DNA of 62,449 nt from Psychrobacter pacificensis (GTDB lineage Bacteria; Pseudomonadota; Gammaproteobacteria; Pseudomonadales; Moraxellaceae): the NCBI RefSeq assembly GCF_900101915.1, contig NZ_FNAL01000018.1, positions 1-62,449 on the forward strand, in the 5' to 3' direction. This document shows, one piece after another, positions 8,305-18,473 of the stretch (its first letter is position 1; each line of letters opens with the position of its first letter). The notes below the pieces were generated by a model that was not told the origin of the DNA, did no database searches, and saw nothing but the letters and a program-made list of their open reading frames with translations. The position numbers and the translations under genes were made by a program.

Positions 8305-10092
8305 ATGTCATATAAAAACAATCAAAAAAATAGTAATCATGAAGAAATTAAGAAACCTCGCTCACCAAGCTGGCTAAAAAATGTTAGCGCCTTTAGCATG
8401 ACAACAGTGCTAAGTGCAGGCATATTAGTCGCCTGTGGCCAGATGAGTAATGCAGAAAGCAGCGCAAGCAGTAGTACCAAATCAGGTAGTCAAAATACTG
8501 GTGTCACAAGCTCTCGTGACATGTTGCCTTCCGACATGCTCAAACAAATGCAAGCATTGCCGCAGCTAACGAGCGGCTTAGGCGACACAGGTGCGGCAGT
8601 GATTGATCCTAATAAGCCAACCTTGGTAAAATTTTGGGCGAGTTGGTGCCCGTTATGCTTGGGAACGTTAAAGGAGACTGAGACATGGCGCACTGATCCT
8701 AAATTTTCAGGGCTGAATGTCATGACTGTCGCCAGTCCTGGTCACCTGAATGAAAAAGCGGATGGTGAGTTTAGTACTTGGTATGCAGGCGTACAAGCGG
8801 ACCACCCAAACTTGCCTGTCTTGACTGACCCTTCAGGTGAACTTATCAATAAGCTTGGTGTACAAGTTTATCCAAGCTGGGCTATCCTTGATAAAAATGG
8901 CAATCTAGTACACTTGGTAAAAGGTAATATATCAGTAGAGCAAGCCTACGCACTTGCCGAAAATGCAGATAATGGCTTCGCTGAGCTCAAAGCAGGTAAC
9001 GCTAAACCTGCCAATGCACAAGCATCAGATAACAATAAAATCGAAACCATCAAGCAAAAAGATGGCGTGTACTACAATGAGACCGGCAAACCAATCAACA
9101 CCCGCTCAATCTACCTTGCAGGGGGCTGTTTTTGGGGTGTTGAAGCTTATATGGAGCGCGTTGATGGCGTCATCGATGCCGTATCAGGTTACGCCAATGG
9201 CGATACAGCCAATCCAAGCTATGAGCAAGTCATTCGTGGCTCAGGTCATGCAGAAACCGTAAAAGTTACCTATGATGCCGACAAAACAGACCTCGATACC
9301 ATCTTAAAATACTATTTCCGAGTGGTTGATCCAACGAGTCTGAACAAGCAAGGCAATGATCGCGGTGTGCAGTATCGCTCAGGTGTGTATTACACTGACA
9401 AAGAAGACAAAGCGGTGATTGATGCTGCGCTCAAGCGTGTACAAAGCAAATATGAGCAAAAAGTCGTGGTCGAAAATGAACCCTTAGATAATTTTTATTT
9501 GGCTGAGATGTATCATCAGGATTATCTGGCAAAAAATCCAAATGGCTATTGTCATATTGATTTGAGTCTTGCTGATGATAAGCCTGAAGGGGCAGCTCGC
9601 ACCAAGCTTGCGCCAGTTGAGACTATTGCTGAGACGTTAGATCCCAAGCGCTATGCTAAATTTGACAAAGATGCGCTAAAGAATACCTTGACCAAAGCGC
9701 AATACAATATCACGCAAGAGGCTGGGACGGAGCGTGCTTTTAGTCATGAATATGACGATTTATTTGCACCAGGGATTTATGTCGACGTGGTGAGCGGTGA
9801 GCCGCTGTTTTTGTCGACTGATAAATACCAGTCAGGGTGCGGCTGGCCCAGCTTTACCAAGCCTATTGATATGCAAGTGATTACTCAGCATCAAGATACG
9901 GCATTCAATATGGTACGTACTGAGGTGCGCTCGCGCGTAGCAGATTCACATTTAGGTCATGTATTTTCTGATGGTCCAAAAGACCGTGGCGGGCTGCGTT
10001 ATTGTATCAATGGCGGGGCGCTACAGTTCATCCCAGTCGATGTGATGCCGCAATCGGGCTATGCACCATTGGTAAAACTGGTGAAATCATAG
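8305..10092 (+). CDS. msrAB: Trifunctional TlpA-MsrA-MsrB methionine sulfoxide reductase lipoprotein
   Basis: Repairs oxidised methionine in envelope proteins, both S- and R-sulfoxides. An N-terminal hydrophobic segment ends in the lipobox LVAC (Cys44). A TlpA-like thioredoxin domain (~75-225) has WASWCPLC (Cys115/Cys118). MsrA (~265-420) has GGCFWG (Cys275) and a recycling Cys416 in NGYCHIDL. MsrB (~450-580) has SGCGWPSF and the catalytic Cys567 in RYCINGG. The architecture matches the PilB/MsrAB protein of Neisseria, in which the thioredoxin domain passes electrons to both reductases. Start at 8305 is supported by AAGGAC. The gene is monocistronic and ends at a clear terminator. Confidence 0.95.
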   Translation: MSYKNNQKNSNHEEIKKPRSPSWLKNVSAFSMTTVLSAGILVACGQMSNAESSASSSTKSGSQNTGVTSSRDMLPSDMLKQMQALPQLTSGLGDTGAAVIDPNKPTLVKFWASWCPLCLGTLKETETWRTDPKFSGLNVMTVASPGHLNEKADGEFSTWYAGVQADHPNLPVLTDPSGELINKLGVQVYPSWAILDKNGNLVHLVKGNISVEQAYALAENADNGFAELKAGNAKPANAQASDNNKIETIKQKDGVYYNETGKPINTRSIYLAGGCFWGVEAYMERVDGVIDAVSGYANGDTANPSYEQVIRGSGHAETVKVTYDADKTDLDTILKYYFRVVDPTSLNKQGNDRGVQYRSGVYYTDKEDKAVIDAALKRVQSKYEQKVVVENEPLDNFYLAEMYHQDYLAKNPNGYCHIDLSLADDKPEGAARTKLAPVETIAETLDPKRYAKFDKDALKNTLTKAQYNITQEAGTERAFSHEYDDLFAPGIYVDVVSGEPLFLSTDKYQSGCGWPSFTKPIDMQVITQHQDTAFNMVRTEVRSRVADSHLGHVFSDGPKDRGGLRYCINGGALQFIPVDVMPQSGYAPLVKLVKS

Positions 10093-10120
10093 TCGTTTTA
10101 TTGCCACCTTTGAATAAATA

Positions 10121-10155
10121 AAAAAGACGTTAAGTTCACTCTTAGCGTCTTTTTT
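10121..10155 (+). terminator. Terminator of msrAB
   Basis: AAAAAGACGTTAAG pairs with CTTAGCGTCTTTTT (one G-U pair) around a 6-base loop, followed by T residues, about 30 bp after the msrAB stop. Confidence 0.88.
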
Positions 10156-10387
10156 GTACCATGTACTGTTAGATATTCGATGATCATTTTCGCTAGTTGT
10201 ACGAATTTTGCTGCAATCTCATGCGAACTCTGACATCAATACCAAACTTCGTTATACTGGATGGTTTATGGATGACGCATACTTTATGGGCGTCTATTAT
10301 CCAGATGTTATTTATTATTCAGACATAAGGTCGCTTGGTTGATTCGGTGACACTTGTTTCTCATTTCTGCACTTTTAAGGCCATAGC

Positions 10388-11614
10388 ATGACTGCTACTT
10401 ATTCACCTATTATTACCTCACTGCTTGATAATGATTTGTACAAATTTACGATGTTGCAAGCCATGTTGCATCAATTTCCGCAGACGCATGGGGTCTACCG
10501 TTTTCGCTGCCGCAATCATAAAGACACCGCTTATCCACTCGCCAATATCAAAAAAGATCTAGAGCAGCAACTAGACAGTCTGTGTGAACTGCGCTTTTTG
10601 CCAGATGAGCTGGACTACCTACGTGGTTTGCGCTTTATGCGCTCAGACTTTGTTGATTATCTAGAATTATTTAAGTTAAAACGCCGGTTTATTACCGTCA
10701 GTATCGATGAAAAAGGTCGTTTGTCTATCGACATCGAAGGGCCGATGATTCAGGCAATGTTCTTTGAAGTATTTGTGCTGGCTATCGTCAATGAGCTTTA
10801 TTTTAATGCGTTATCTGACGATAGTGTGATTGTAGAAGGACAGCGCCGCCTTGATGAAAAAGTGGCATTGCTGCATCAATATGCGGCAGAGCAGAAAAAA
10901 GAAGATCGTAATACGCCGCCGTTTATCGTCGCTGATTTTGGAACGCGTCGACGCTTTAGCAAACGCTGGCAGGCGCATGTGGTAGAGACACTATACAAGG
11001 CTGCGCCAAAAATCGTAGGCGGTACTTCTAATGTATATCTGGCAAAGCAGCTTGGCATGACGCCGATAGGCACGATGGCACATGAGTTTATGCAGGCATT
11101 TCAGGCATTGGATGTACGTCTGCGCGATTCACAAAAGGCAGCGCTTGAAGCATGGGTGCATGAATATCGCGGTGATTTGGGTATTGCATTGACAGACGTG
11201 GTTGGTATGGATGCGTTCTTGCGCGACTTTGATTTGTATTTTGCCAAGCTCTTTGATGGGCTGCGTCACGATAGTGGCGACCCTTACATCTGGGGTGATA
11301 AGGCAGTGGCACATTATGAAAAATTAAAAATAGATCCAAAGACAAAGATTTTGACTTTCAGTGATGGGCTGGATTTAGAAAAGGCTTGGGAGCTGCATCA
11401 ATACTTCAAAGATCGTATTAGAACCAGCTTTGGCATTGGCACCAATTTGACCAATGACATGGGCATCACACCGATTAATATCGTGCTCAAATTAGTAGAG
11501 TGCAATGGTCAGCCAGTGGCCAAGCTGTCTGATAGCCCAGGCAAGACCATGATCAATAATGACACGTATCTTGCCTATCTACGCCAAGTCTTTGAAGTTG
11601 ATGAGCCTGAATAA
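10388..11614 (+). CDS. pncB: Nicotinate phosphoribosyltransferase
   Basis: Converts nicotinate and PRPP to nicotinate mononucleotide in the NAD salvage pathway, with ATP hydrolysis. The 408-residue length is normal. The N-terminal [14 protein letters not shown] block, the [10 protein letters not shown] block and the phosphorylated His (His232 in GTMAHEF) are all present, and [15 protein letters not shown] is the PRPP-binding region. The stop codon lies one base before the stop of the oppositely oriented xseB, so the two transcripts must overlap or end within each other's 3' regions. Confidence 0.95.
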   Translation: MTATYSPIITSLLDNDLYKFTMLQAMLHQFPQTHGVYRFRCRNHKDTAYPLANIKKDLEQQLDSLCELRFLPDELDYLRGLRFMRSDFVDYLELFKLKRRFITVSIDEKGRLSIDIEGPMIQAMFFEVFVLAIVNELYFNALSDDSVIVEGQRRLDEKVALLHQYAAEQKKEDRNTPPFIVADFGTRRRFSKRWQAHVVETLYKAAPKIVGGTSNVYLAKQLGMTPIGTMAHEFMQAFQALDVRLRDSQKAALEAWVHEYRGDLGIALTDVVGMDAFLRDFDLYFAKLFDGLRHDSGDPYIWGDKAVAHYEKLKIDPKTKILTFSDGLDLEKAWELHQYFKDRIRTSFGIGTNLTNDMGITPINIVLKLVECNGQPVAKLSDSPGKTMINNDTYLAYLRQVFEVDEPE

Positions 11615-11615
11615 A

Positions 11616-11861
11616 CTAACTGTCCGTGCTGCTAGTAGATTTTTCTTCGGCGAAGGCCGCATCCAATGCTTGCTGTACCGCGTTAATACGGGTTTCGCAA
11701 ACGCGATAAGCCGCAATAGACTCTTCAACCGTGGTCATCAGATTATCAATATCAGGCTCGTCTTGTTGCTGTAATTCGGCCGCATTGGTTTTTAAAATAT
11801 CGTAAGCCGCCTTAAAGGTTTTTGGGGCGGCTTTTTTGCGTCTGCGAGTAGGGGTGGTCAT
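11616..11861 (-). CDS. xseB: Exodeoxyribonuclease VII small subunit
   Basis: Small subunit of the single-strand exonuclease ExoVII; several copies coat one XseA chain. The 81-residue protein has the helical pair typical of XseB (FKAAYDILKTNAAELQQ and LMTTVEESIAAYRVCETRINAVQQALD). An N-terminal basic patch (RRRKKAAPKT) is extra. It follows xseA in the same direction with a 58-bp gap, so both are probably made from one transcript. Confidence 0.9.
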   Translation of the reverse strand: MTTPTRRRKKAAPKTFKAAYDILKTNAAELQQQDEPDIDNLMTTVEESIAAYRVCETRINAVQQALDAAFAEEKSTSSTDS

Positions 11862-11919
11862 AAAATTTCCTAATTGTTAAAGGTAAGTAGATAAGTAGTT
11901 GTTAGATATTATTATATGA

Positions 11920-13452
11920 TTAAATGGGCATGTCTGAGGTTTCAGTCGCTTTCTTGTCGATATTGACATCGATAATCTGCGCTTTTGCATTGCCATCTTT
12001 TAAAATGATATTGACGGTTTGCTCAGGAGACAGTTGGGTGCTGGTCGTGAGCGTTTGGTTGTTTTTGGCATCCGTGAGCATGGCATAGCCTTGTTTGAGC
12101 ACGCGAGACGGGCGATGTAATAGCACAATATCACGTAGATGTTCGCTATCACGCTGTGATTGTATGACTTGCTGCTGCACGTTTTGCATAATCGATTCTT
12201 GATGAGTTTTGCTATTGGTCGCGGCTTTCGTCAGTTGTTGACGTGCCGAGGTTTGCGTTTGTGTATATCGCTCAGCCGTCAGTCTAGCGGCTTGCTTTAC
12301 TTGACGCTGTGCGCTTTGTTGAATGCTGCGCCACGCATAATCATTGTCTTTTCGCAGAGCGGTGAGTTGCCCAATAGTTTGCGACTGTATTTGGCTCAAC
12401 TGGCGTGTGCTTTGTTGTTCCGCCGTATTGAGTTGGCGCTGAGCGGCTTGTTTGATTTGCGCTTGATATTGTAGCGTCTGAGTGACGAGCTGGGCTAAAT
12501 GACTATGGATAGCGGCAATCACTTTTGAGGGCGTATCAAAGCTGGTGTGCGCCACTTCATCTAAGATGACTTTGTCACGCTCATGACCGATACCCACCCA
12601 GACAGGCACAGGCTGCTCAGCCACCAACGCTGCCAGCTCATAATCATTAAGATAAGCCAAATCACCAACCGCACCGCCGCCGCGAATAATCACCAATAAA
12701 TCAGGCAAACGCTGATAAATTTCATAAAACTGCTGCTGAGCACTAACGATGGCTTGGCGTATCTCAGCGGGTGCATGATTGCCTTGAAAAGTCGCATTAT
12801 GGTAGTGGAAATGACAAGCACCTGTACTGGCTAAGCGATCCGCATCTGCTTGAAAGTCACCCAATCCAGCCGCCTTTTCAGGCGCGATGACCAGCACATG
12901 CTCGATATCAAAAGGGGTAGGCAGCTGCTGATTGAGGTGTAATAGCCCTTCGCCTGTTAAGCGATCAACCATTTCTGCATACTGCCGTGCCAAGTCGCCT
13001 AGGGTATAGCTGGGATCGATATCCTCAATCGTGATTGAAAAACCGTACTGGGGATGGAATCCTGCCGATACTTTAAGGAGTACGGTCAAGTCACGCTCAA
13101 GCGGCATACCCGTTGCGCGCTCAAACTTGGCTAATACACGAGCCGCTTTAAAGCGCCAAAGGTTGCCGCGGCAGCTGGCGACCACTTTGCCATCATCGTC
13201 TTTTTCTGCCAATTCAAAATAATAGTGACCACCCTTGCTCGACAGATTACGGATTTCAGCTTTGACCCATACCCGGTGGTCAAAGGTCTGTTTGATGACC
13301 ATTTCAACCGCGGATAAGTAATCACTCAGGCGTAGGACCGTATCCTCTAAATGGTCTTCTTGCTCAGCGAGCTCGGCCTCTAGAGTGGCCAAATCTTTGG
13401 CAGGTGCGAGTACTTTGGCCTGTTTGATATTTGAAAGGTTAGGTTTGCGCAT
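11920..13452 (-). CDS. xseA: Exodeoxyribonuclease VII large subunit
   Basis: Catalytic subunit of ExoVII, which degrades single-stranded DNA from both ends in repair. Residues ~28-125 are the OB-fold (SDYLSAVEMVIKQTF, VWVKAEIRNLS, KGGHYYFEL). The catalytic core follows (GAVGDLAYLNDYELAALVAEQPVPVWVGIGHERD, split by function: GHERD and the DEVAHTSFDTPS loop are diagnostic). A long Gln/Ala-rich coiled coil (~310-450) binds XseB. The ATG at 13452 gives 510 residues; 42 further in-frame codons upstream look unlike any XseA. Forms an operon with xseB. Confidence 0.95.
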   Translation of the reverse strand: MRKPNLSNIKQAKVLAPAKDLATLEAELAEQEDHLEDTVLRLSDYLSAVEMVIKQTFDHRVWVKAEIRNLSSKGGHYYFELAEKDDDGKVVASCRGNLWRFKAARVLAKFERATGMPLERDLTVLLKVSAGFHPQYGFSITIEDIDPSYTLGDLARQYAEMVDRLTGEGLLHLNQQLPTPFDIEHVLVIAPEKAAGLGDFQADADRLASTGACHFHYHNATFQGNHAPAEIRQAIVSAQQQFYEIYQRLPDLLVIIRGGGAVGDLAYLNDYELAALVAEQPVPVWVGIGHERDKVILDEVAHTSFDTPSKVIAAIHSHLAQLVTQTLQYQAQIKQAAQRQLNTAEQQSTRQLSQIQSQTIGQLTALRKDNDYAWRSIQQSAQRQVKQAARLTAERYTQTQTSARQQLTKAATNSKTHQESIMQNVQQQVIQSQRDSEHLRDIVLLHRPSRVLKQGYAMLTDAKNNQTLTTSTQLSPEQTVNIILKDGNAKAQIIDVNIDKKATETSDMPI

Positions 13453-13550
13453 GATATAAGACCAAAGATAATGAAAATATAAAGACTGATGAAGATATGC
13501 TGAATACGATAGCGGATAGTTTAACCCAAAAGGGCGCGCACAAAAAGCAA

Positions 13551-13599
13551 AGCCAACAAGCTTTGATTGATATATCATCCATATCGCGGCTTGTTGGCT
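13551..13599 (-). terminator. Hairpin terminator after the small lipoprotein gene
   Basis: A perfect 11-bp inverted repeat (AGCCAACAAGC and GCTTGTTGGCT) with a 27-base loop lies 80 bp after the lipoprotein stop. On the minus strand it is followed by TTTGCTTTTTG. The loop is long, so this is a plausible rather than textbook terminator. Confidence 0.6.
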
Positions 13600-13679
13600 A
13601 TTCCATCAATCACAGTATGTCAGGTGATGCTAGAGAAACGCAAATGGCGTCGCTCATTTAGAGAGTTGCTGATAGAGAG

Positions 13680-14048
13680 TTACTGGCAACGAAAATTGAT
13701 CTTGTATTCATAATCATCATTGCGTGACAAATCTGGCGTGCCCGTGCCAAAGATTGAGCCGACCACGGAACCCACTTGCCCAACCATACGGCCAGTACGT
13801 TCATTTAAGATACCATTATATTTGACATTGTCATCAACAATAATGACTTGTTTGCTTCGACAGGTTTTTTGCGCACTATCAATTGCATTTTGCTGCGCTT
13901 TGACTTTGGTATCAGCGATTCCTGTGGTTTCATAAATAGAGTTGGCACGTTGAATCACTGGTGATGATGGCGTGCTTTGACAAGCGCTTAAAACGAGCGC
14001 ACTGGCCAATATTGCACCTAAACTGGCAGTTTTGTTAAAGGTATTCAT
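13680..14048 (-). CDS. Small lipoprotein of unknown function
   Basis: A 122-residue protein with a classical lipoprotein signal (hydrophobic run ending LSAC, Cys23), so it should be lipidated and exported. The mature part is a short helical stretch followed by beta-rich sequence with two further Cys residues (in KTCRSK and at the C-terminal FRCQ), which could form a disulfide. A GRMVGQVGSVVGSIFG glycine-rich segment resembles glycine-zipper membrane-active lipoproteins, but I do not recognise the family. It is not obviously part of an operon: xseA lies downstream beyond a hairpin. Confidence 0.8.
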   Translation of the reverse strand: MNTFNKTASLGAILASALVLSACQSTPSSPVIQRANSIYETTGIADTKVKAQQNAIDSAQKTCRSKQVIIVDDNVKYNGILNERTGRMVGQVGSVVGSIFGTGTPDLSRNDDYEYKINFRCQ

Positions 14049-14338
14049 AAATAATTCCTAATGTATATAAACAGAACGTCTTAGCGATAGGCAAAGCTTC
14101 ATGAATGTAGCGCATCTAGATATTACCTGTCTAGACGCTTATTGTGTGCGGTATTACAGCAGTATTACCTATCCAATTTATGACAAAAAAAGCGTGCTTA
14201 AATAAATCATATACTCAGCTGCTGGGCATCAACTTTGGCCTAACATAAAACAAGTCGCACCCGTACACAGCAAATCACTTGAAATAAAAATCATATCTAG
14301 GATAATTGAGCCATTCATTTTTATTAATAAGTAATACT

Positions 14339-14989
14339 ATGCAATTGATTCCTGCTCCTGCTGGTGTGCTCGAGGTCGACGCACTATGGCAAAATGACAA
14401 TCCTAACGACCCAAATACAGATACCGTTGCGCTGCTGTGTCATCCCAATCCGTTGTTCGATGGGACAATGAACAATAAAGTGGTCACGACTATGTACCGC
14501 TTTGCCCGTGACAATGGTATGCATGTGGTGCGCTTTAATTTTCGCGGTGTTGGCCAATCGACAGGCGAGCATGATTATGCGGAAGGTGAAGTGGTCGATG
14601 CAATGACCGTGCTACAATGGATTGCTGAACAAACCAATGCCCGAAAGCTATGGCTGGGCGGTTTTTCTTTTGGTGGTTATGTCACTGCCCGCGTGGCTGA
14701 GCAAGTACTTGAAGCCGCGCATATATGGGGATTGGGTGATTTTGACGTGTCAAAAATCGCGCTTATCGCACCCTCAGTTGAAAAAAATGACAGTACTGAT
14801 ATCAATTTACCCGCTGATAAAACCTTTGAGATTTATGGCAATGCGGATGAAGTAATCGCGCCTGAAAATATGCAGGCATTTGCAGATCGTTTAGGAATTG
14901 CAGTAAGCGTTGTCGATGGTGCTGGTCACTTTTTTCACGGTCGATTATCAGAGCTCAAAAAGTTATTAGAAACGCATAGTAATACGTAG
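14339..14989 (+). CDS. Alpha/beta hydrolase of unknown substrate
   Basis: A 216-residue single-domain alpha/beta hydrolase. It shows the HPNPLFDGTMNNKVV oxyanion-side loop, the FNFRGVGQSTGEHDY strand-turn, the nucleophile elbow GGFSFGG, the acid in YGNADEVIAPEN and the late catalytic His in GAGHFFHGRL. This set and the small size match the COG2945-type serine hydrolases, often annotated only as alpha/beta hydrolase. It has no signal peptide, so it should be cytoplasmic. The ATG at 14339 is preferred over an upstream in-frame TTG because it gives the family's usual N-terminus. Confidence 0.87.
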   Translation: MQLIPAPAGVLEVDALWQNDNPNDPNTDTVALLCHPNPLFDGTMNNKVVTTMYRFARDNGMHVVRFNFRGVGQSTGEHDYAEGEVVDAMTVLQWIAEQTNARKLWLGGFSFGGYVTARVAEQVLEAAHIWGLGDFDVSKIALIAPSVEKNDSTDINLPADKTFEIYGNADEVIAPENMQAFADRLGIAVSVVDGAGHFFHGRLSELKKLLETHSNT

Positions 14990-15067
14990 TTTTAACCTTA
15001 ACCGCTAATTTATGTTTTAGGGTAGCACTTAGCCACTCCAATATTTTGATATTTATTTAATCCAACG

Positions 15068-16180
15068 ATGAGTCGTATTATGAGTTTATCTCCATTGCAA
15101 CGTTACGAGAAAGCCGTCAGTACCGATGAGTTTACTCGGGATGAGCAGCAATTTCAGGCCATGAGCTATCTTGATGAGATCTACCATCAGCTCATCAATA
15201 GCGCACCGCAAAAGAAAGGGTTCTTTGGGTTTTTAAAATCTAAGCCTGCCGCGCCAACTGGATTATATATGTGGGGCGGTGTCGGTCGCGGCAAGACGTG
15301 GATGATGGATATGTTTTATGATTCATTGACCATTGAGCGCAAAATGCGTCTGCATTTCCATCATTTTATGCAGCGTGTTCATCAGGAGTTGAATAAGCTT
15401 CAAGGCGAAAGTGATCCACTCGAAAAAGTCGCCGATATTATTTATAAAGAAGCGGTCGTTATCTGTTTTGATGAGTTTTTTGTGTCTAACGTCTCTGATG
15501 CGATGATTTTGGGTGATTTGTTTACGATGCTGTTTAATCGCGGTATCACTTTGGTGGCTACCTCAAACATCGAGCCTTCTGGTTTATACAAAGATGGTTT
15601 GCACCGCGACCGTTTTCTACCCGCCATTGCAGAGGTTGAGAGCCATACGACTGTGATGAATATCGACTCCGGTGTTGATTATCGTCTGCGCGTGCTTCAG
15701 CAAGCAGAGTTGTACGAATCACCAATGACCAAAGCCAACCATCACTGGCTCGCCAACCGCTTTGCCAGCTTGTCTAATAATCAAAAAATCAGCAATGACC
15801 CGATTATTATCAATGGCCGCGAGATCCCAATCAACGCGCGTACCGAAGATATCTTGTTTTGCGATTTTCGACATCTGTGCATGGCACCGCGCTCGGCATC
15901 TGATTTTATTGAACTTGCAAAACAATTCAGCACGGTATTAGTTGATTCAGTACCCGCTTTAGATGATGATTTGCGTGATCCAACGCGCCGTTTTATTTAT
16001 CTGGTCGATGAGTTTTATGATCGCCGTGTAAAACTGTTGGTACGCGCAGAGCAATCGATTTTGGACTTGTATCAAGGGGAAAAGCTAGCGTTTGAGATTG
16101 AGCGTACCCGCTCACGCTTGCTTGAGATGCAATCAGAAGATTATCTACGCATGGATCACCGCGTCGAAGATGCTGCGTAG
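15068..16180 (+). CDS. zapE: Cell division ATPase ZapE (AFG1 family)
   Basis: An AAA-type ATPase that associates with the Z ring at constriction and destabilises FtsZ bundles. The 370-residue length is normal. Walker A is GGVGRGKT (70-77), Walker B is VICFDEFFV (Asp135/Glu136), and the sensor segment LVATSNIEPSGLYKDGLHRDRFLP and C-terminal DEFYDRRVKL are diagnostic of the AFG1/ZapE family. A second ATG four codons later (15080) could equally be the start, as neither has a strong ribosome site. Confidence 0.93.
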   Translation: MSRIMSLSPLQRYEKAVSTDEFTRDEQQFQAMSYLDEIYHQLINSAPQKKGFFGFLKSKPAAPTGLYMWGGVGRGKTWMMDMFYDSLTIERKMRLHFHHFMQRVHQELNKLQGESDPLEKVADIIYKEAVVICFDEFFVSNVSDAMILGDLFTMLFNRGITLVATSNIEPSGLYKDGLHRDRFLPAIAEVESHTTVMNIDSGVDYRLRVLQQAELYESPMTKANHHWLANRFASLSNNQKISNDPIIINGREIPINARTEDILFCDFRHLCMAPRSASDFIELAKQFSTVLVDSVPALDDDLRDPTRRFIYLVDEFYDRRVKLLVRAEQSILDLYQGEKLAFEIERTRSRLLEMQSEDYLRMDHRVEDAA

Positions 16181-16314
16181 TGGATGTTTTTTAAAACAGC
16201 ATTGCTACAGCTTAAATATTTTTTCGCATTCGGTGCTTAGTATTTTCAATGACAAGTATCAGATTTAAAAGTAGTTCGTAAAAAGAAATAAATAATAATA
16301 AGTAAGGACAGGCA

Positions 16315-16974
16315 ATGACGACAACAGATGAAAATAACCAAGCGCCACAGGACAATAAACTGCCCGTTAAAAATGTAGCCACAAATGATGTCTCAGCTAG
16401 CAGTGAAGAGCTGATTGGTTGGATTAATTCAAGACGCAGCATGGGCAATTTGGATACACCAGCGCCAACACGGGATCAAATCGAGTCTGCTATTGGGTGT
16501 GCAGCGACAGCGCCCGATCACAAAAAACTGCGTCCATGGCGCTTTATTGTGACCCAAGGAGAGGCACGTCACGAGTTAGGTAATGCTTTGGTAGCCGCAG
16601 CAAAAGAAAAAGCGCTCAAAGATGGCGAAGAGCTGTCTGAGAAAACCATCAAAAAAACCCATACCATGCCGCTCCGAGCACCTGTTATCATAACGGTCGT
16701 GACGCAAATGCAAGAGCATAAAAAAGTGCCACCTTTTGAGCAAATGCTCAGTGCAGGTGCTGCTGTGCAAAATTTGATACTGGCACTCAAAGCTCAGGGA
16801 TTTAGTACAGTTTGGCGTACTGGGTTGTTATGTAATGAGCCTGCGGTAAAAGCTTATTTTGATGTGGGTCCAGATGATTATGTGACCGCTTTTGTTTATA
16901 CTGGCACTAGTCCAAAAGATGAATCCAAACGCAAACCTATTGATATCGAGCCGTTAGTACGCTTCGAGTCGTAA
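16315..16974 (+). CDS. Nitroreductase-family flavoprotein (YdjA-like)
   Basis: An FMN-dependent NAD(P)H oxidoreductase. The SRRSMGNLDTPAPTRDQIE start, AATAPDHKKLRPWRFIV, the LSAGAAVQNLILALKAQGFSTVWRTG helix (split here by function: AAVQN contacts FMN) and FVYTGTSP are typical of the small YdjA subgroup. At 219 residues it has about 30 extra polar residues at the N-terminus. The electron acceptor is unknown. It is preceded by AAGGACAGGC and reads in the same direction as zapE and gpsA, probably from its own promoter. Confidence 0.9.
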   Translation: MTTTDENNQAPQDNKLPVKNVATNDVSASSEELIGWINSRRSMGNLDTPAPTRDQIESAIGCAATAPDHKKLRPWRFIVTQGEARHELGNALVAAAKEKALKDGEELSEKTIKKTHTMPLRAPVIITVVTQMQEHKKVPPFEQMLSAGAAVQNLILALKAQGFSTVWRTGLLCNEPAVKAYFDVGPDDYVTAFVYTGTSPKDESKRKPIDIEPLVRFES

Positions 16975-17096
16975 TTTGACTCGGTGTTGTCTCTTGGTAA
17001 AATTATTACCTCAAAAAGACCGCGAGCCCGAGTATCGGAGATATCTGGGAACAGTAGCTCCTATGAGAATAAGTCAGTCAACATGGATAAAAGAAC

Positions 17097-18413
17097 ATGA
17101 CAAGTCCTAACGATAGCAATAAAAATAACAACAGCGCTAACAATGAGGCGGGCAACAATACGTCTGAAAAACAAAATGGTATGTTGGCAAGTATCTTAGA
17201 GCGTGCAAGTAAGTCAGGCATCGGTCGTAAAAAATCAACGCGCAGTCCAGTTGAGTCAGCAGTCGCAAAAGACATGGCAGATATTCACAGCAACCCTACC
17301 AAGCTGCGTTTGGCGTTTTTAGGTGGTGGTAGCTTTGGTACGGCAATGGCAAACTTGGCTGCGCGTAATGGCTGCGATGCTACGCTGTGGGTACGTAATA
17401 AACGTACGGTAAAAGCGATGGCAAAAACTCAAACCAATAAAAAATATCTGCCTGGCTACAAGCTTGATGACCGTTTGAAATACAGTCATGATTTGGCGGC
17501 TACCGTCAAAGACAAAGATATTATCTTTATCGCCGTGCCGGGATTGGCTTTTCGCGAAACGGTAAAAAACATTGCGCCTTTGATCAGTGGGCAGTCTATC
17601 GTATCGTTGACCAAAGGAATGGAGAAAGATACCTTTGCCATGATGAGCGACATTATTAAAGAAGTGTTGCCTGAAGTGAATTTCGGTGTTATGTCAGGGC
17701 CAAACCTTGCCATAGAAATCATGAAAAACATGCCGTCTGCCACGGTGATTGCAAGTGAGTCTGAGCCATTGCGTCATGCGGTACAAGCAGCTTTGCACAG
17801 TGCTTTTTTTAGGGTGTTTGCAAGTGACGATGTACGCGGTGTCGAGCTTGGCGGCGCGCTCAAAAACATCTATGCCATCGCCATGGGTATGGCAGCTGCT
17901 TATGAAGTGGGTGAAAATACCAAAGCAATGATCCTTACTCGTGCCTTGGCAGAAATGAGTCGTTTCGGTGTTGAAGAGGGGGCCAATCCGCTAACCTTTT
18001 TAGGTTTGTCAGGAGTGGGGGATTTATATGCCACTTGTAGCTCAGAGTTAAGCCGCAACTATCGTATTGGTAATATGCTCGGTCGCGGCATGAGTATTGA
18101 TGCTGCCGTCAAAAAACTGGGTCAAACTGCTGAAGGGGTCAATACGATTCAGCAAGTCCACGAAAAAGCCACTAAAGCGGGCATCTATATGCCTATCACC
18201 CATGCGCTCTATGCGGTCATTTATGAAGATAAAGCAGCATTAGGCGTGGCACTACATTTGATGGAAGCGGGATTCCGTAGTGATGTTGAGTTTGTGATGG
18301 CGCATGATCATAGCAATGCTGCGCTTACCGCTCATATGAAAAACTCAAGTAACAGCGCTAAAGACAATACCAAAGACGACGCCAAAAGTAAAAATAGCGA
18401 TGCTGATAAGTAA
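17097..18413 (+). CDS. gpsA: NAD(P)-dependent glycerol-3-phosphate dehydrogenase
   Basis: Reduces dihydroxyacetone phosphate to sn-glycerol 3-phosphate, the backbone precursor of phospholipids. A Rossmann motif LGGGSFGTA starts near residue 75, followed by SLTKGME, MSGPNLA and the catalytic Lys region GGALKNIYAIAMG; LSRNYRIG and AEGVNTIQ lie in the helical domain. The protein is 438 residues where ~335-360 is usual. The excess is an Asn/Ser/Lys-rich N-terminal tail of ~65 residues and a Lys/Asp/Asn-rich C-terminal tail of ~25. The core looks complete. sixA follows in the same direction. Confidence 0.95.
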   Translation: MTSPNDSNKNNNSANNEAGNNTSEKQNGMLASILERASKSGIGRKKSTRSPVESAVAKDMADIHSNPTKLRLAFLGGGSFGTAMANLAARNGCDATLWVRNKRTVKAMAKTQTNKKYLPGYKLDDRLKYSHDLAATVKDKDIIFIAVPGLAFRETVKNIAPLISGQSIVSLTKGMEKDTFAMMSDIIKEVLPEVNFGVMSGPNLAIEIMKNMPSATVIASESEPLRHAVQAALHSAFFRVFASDDVRGVELGGALKNIYAIAMGMAAAYEVGENTKAMILTRALAEMSRFGVEEGANPLTFLGLSGVGDLYATCSSELSRNYRIGNMLGRGMSIDAAVKKLGQTAEGVNTIQQVHEKATKAGIYMPITHALYAVIYEDKAALGVALHLMEAGFRSDVEFVMAHDHSNAALTAHMKNSSNSAKDNTKDDAKSKNSDADK

Positions 18414-18473
18414 GATATTTTATTAAAAGGTACTATTGAGAGACAGTGCTAACTCCGCGCACCAAGGAAGGTT

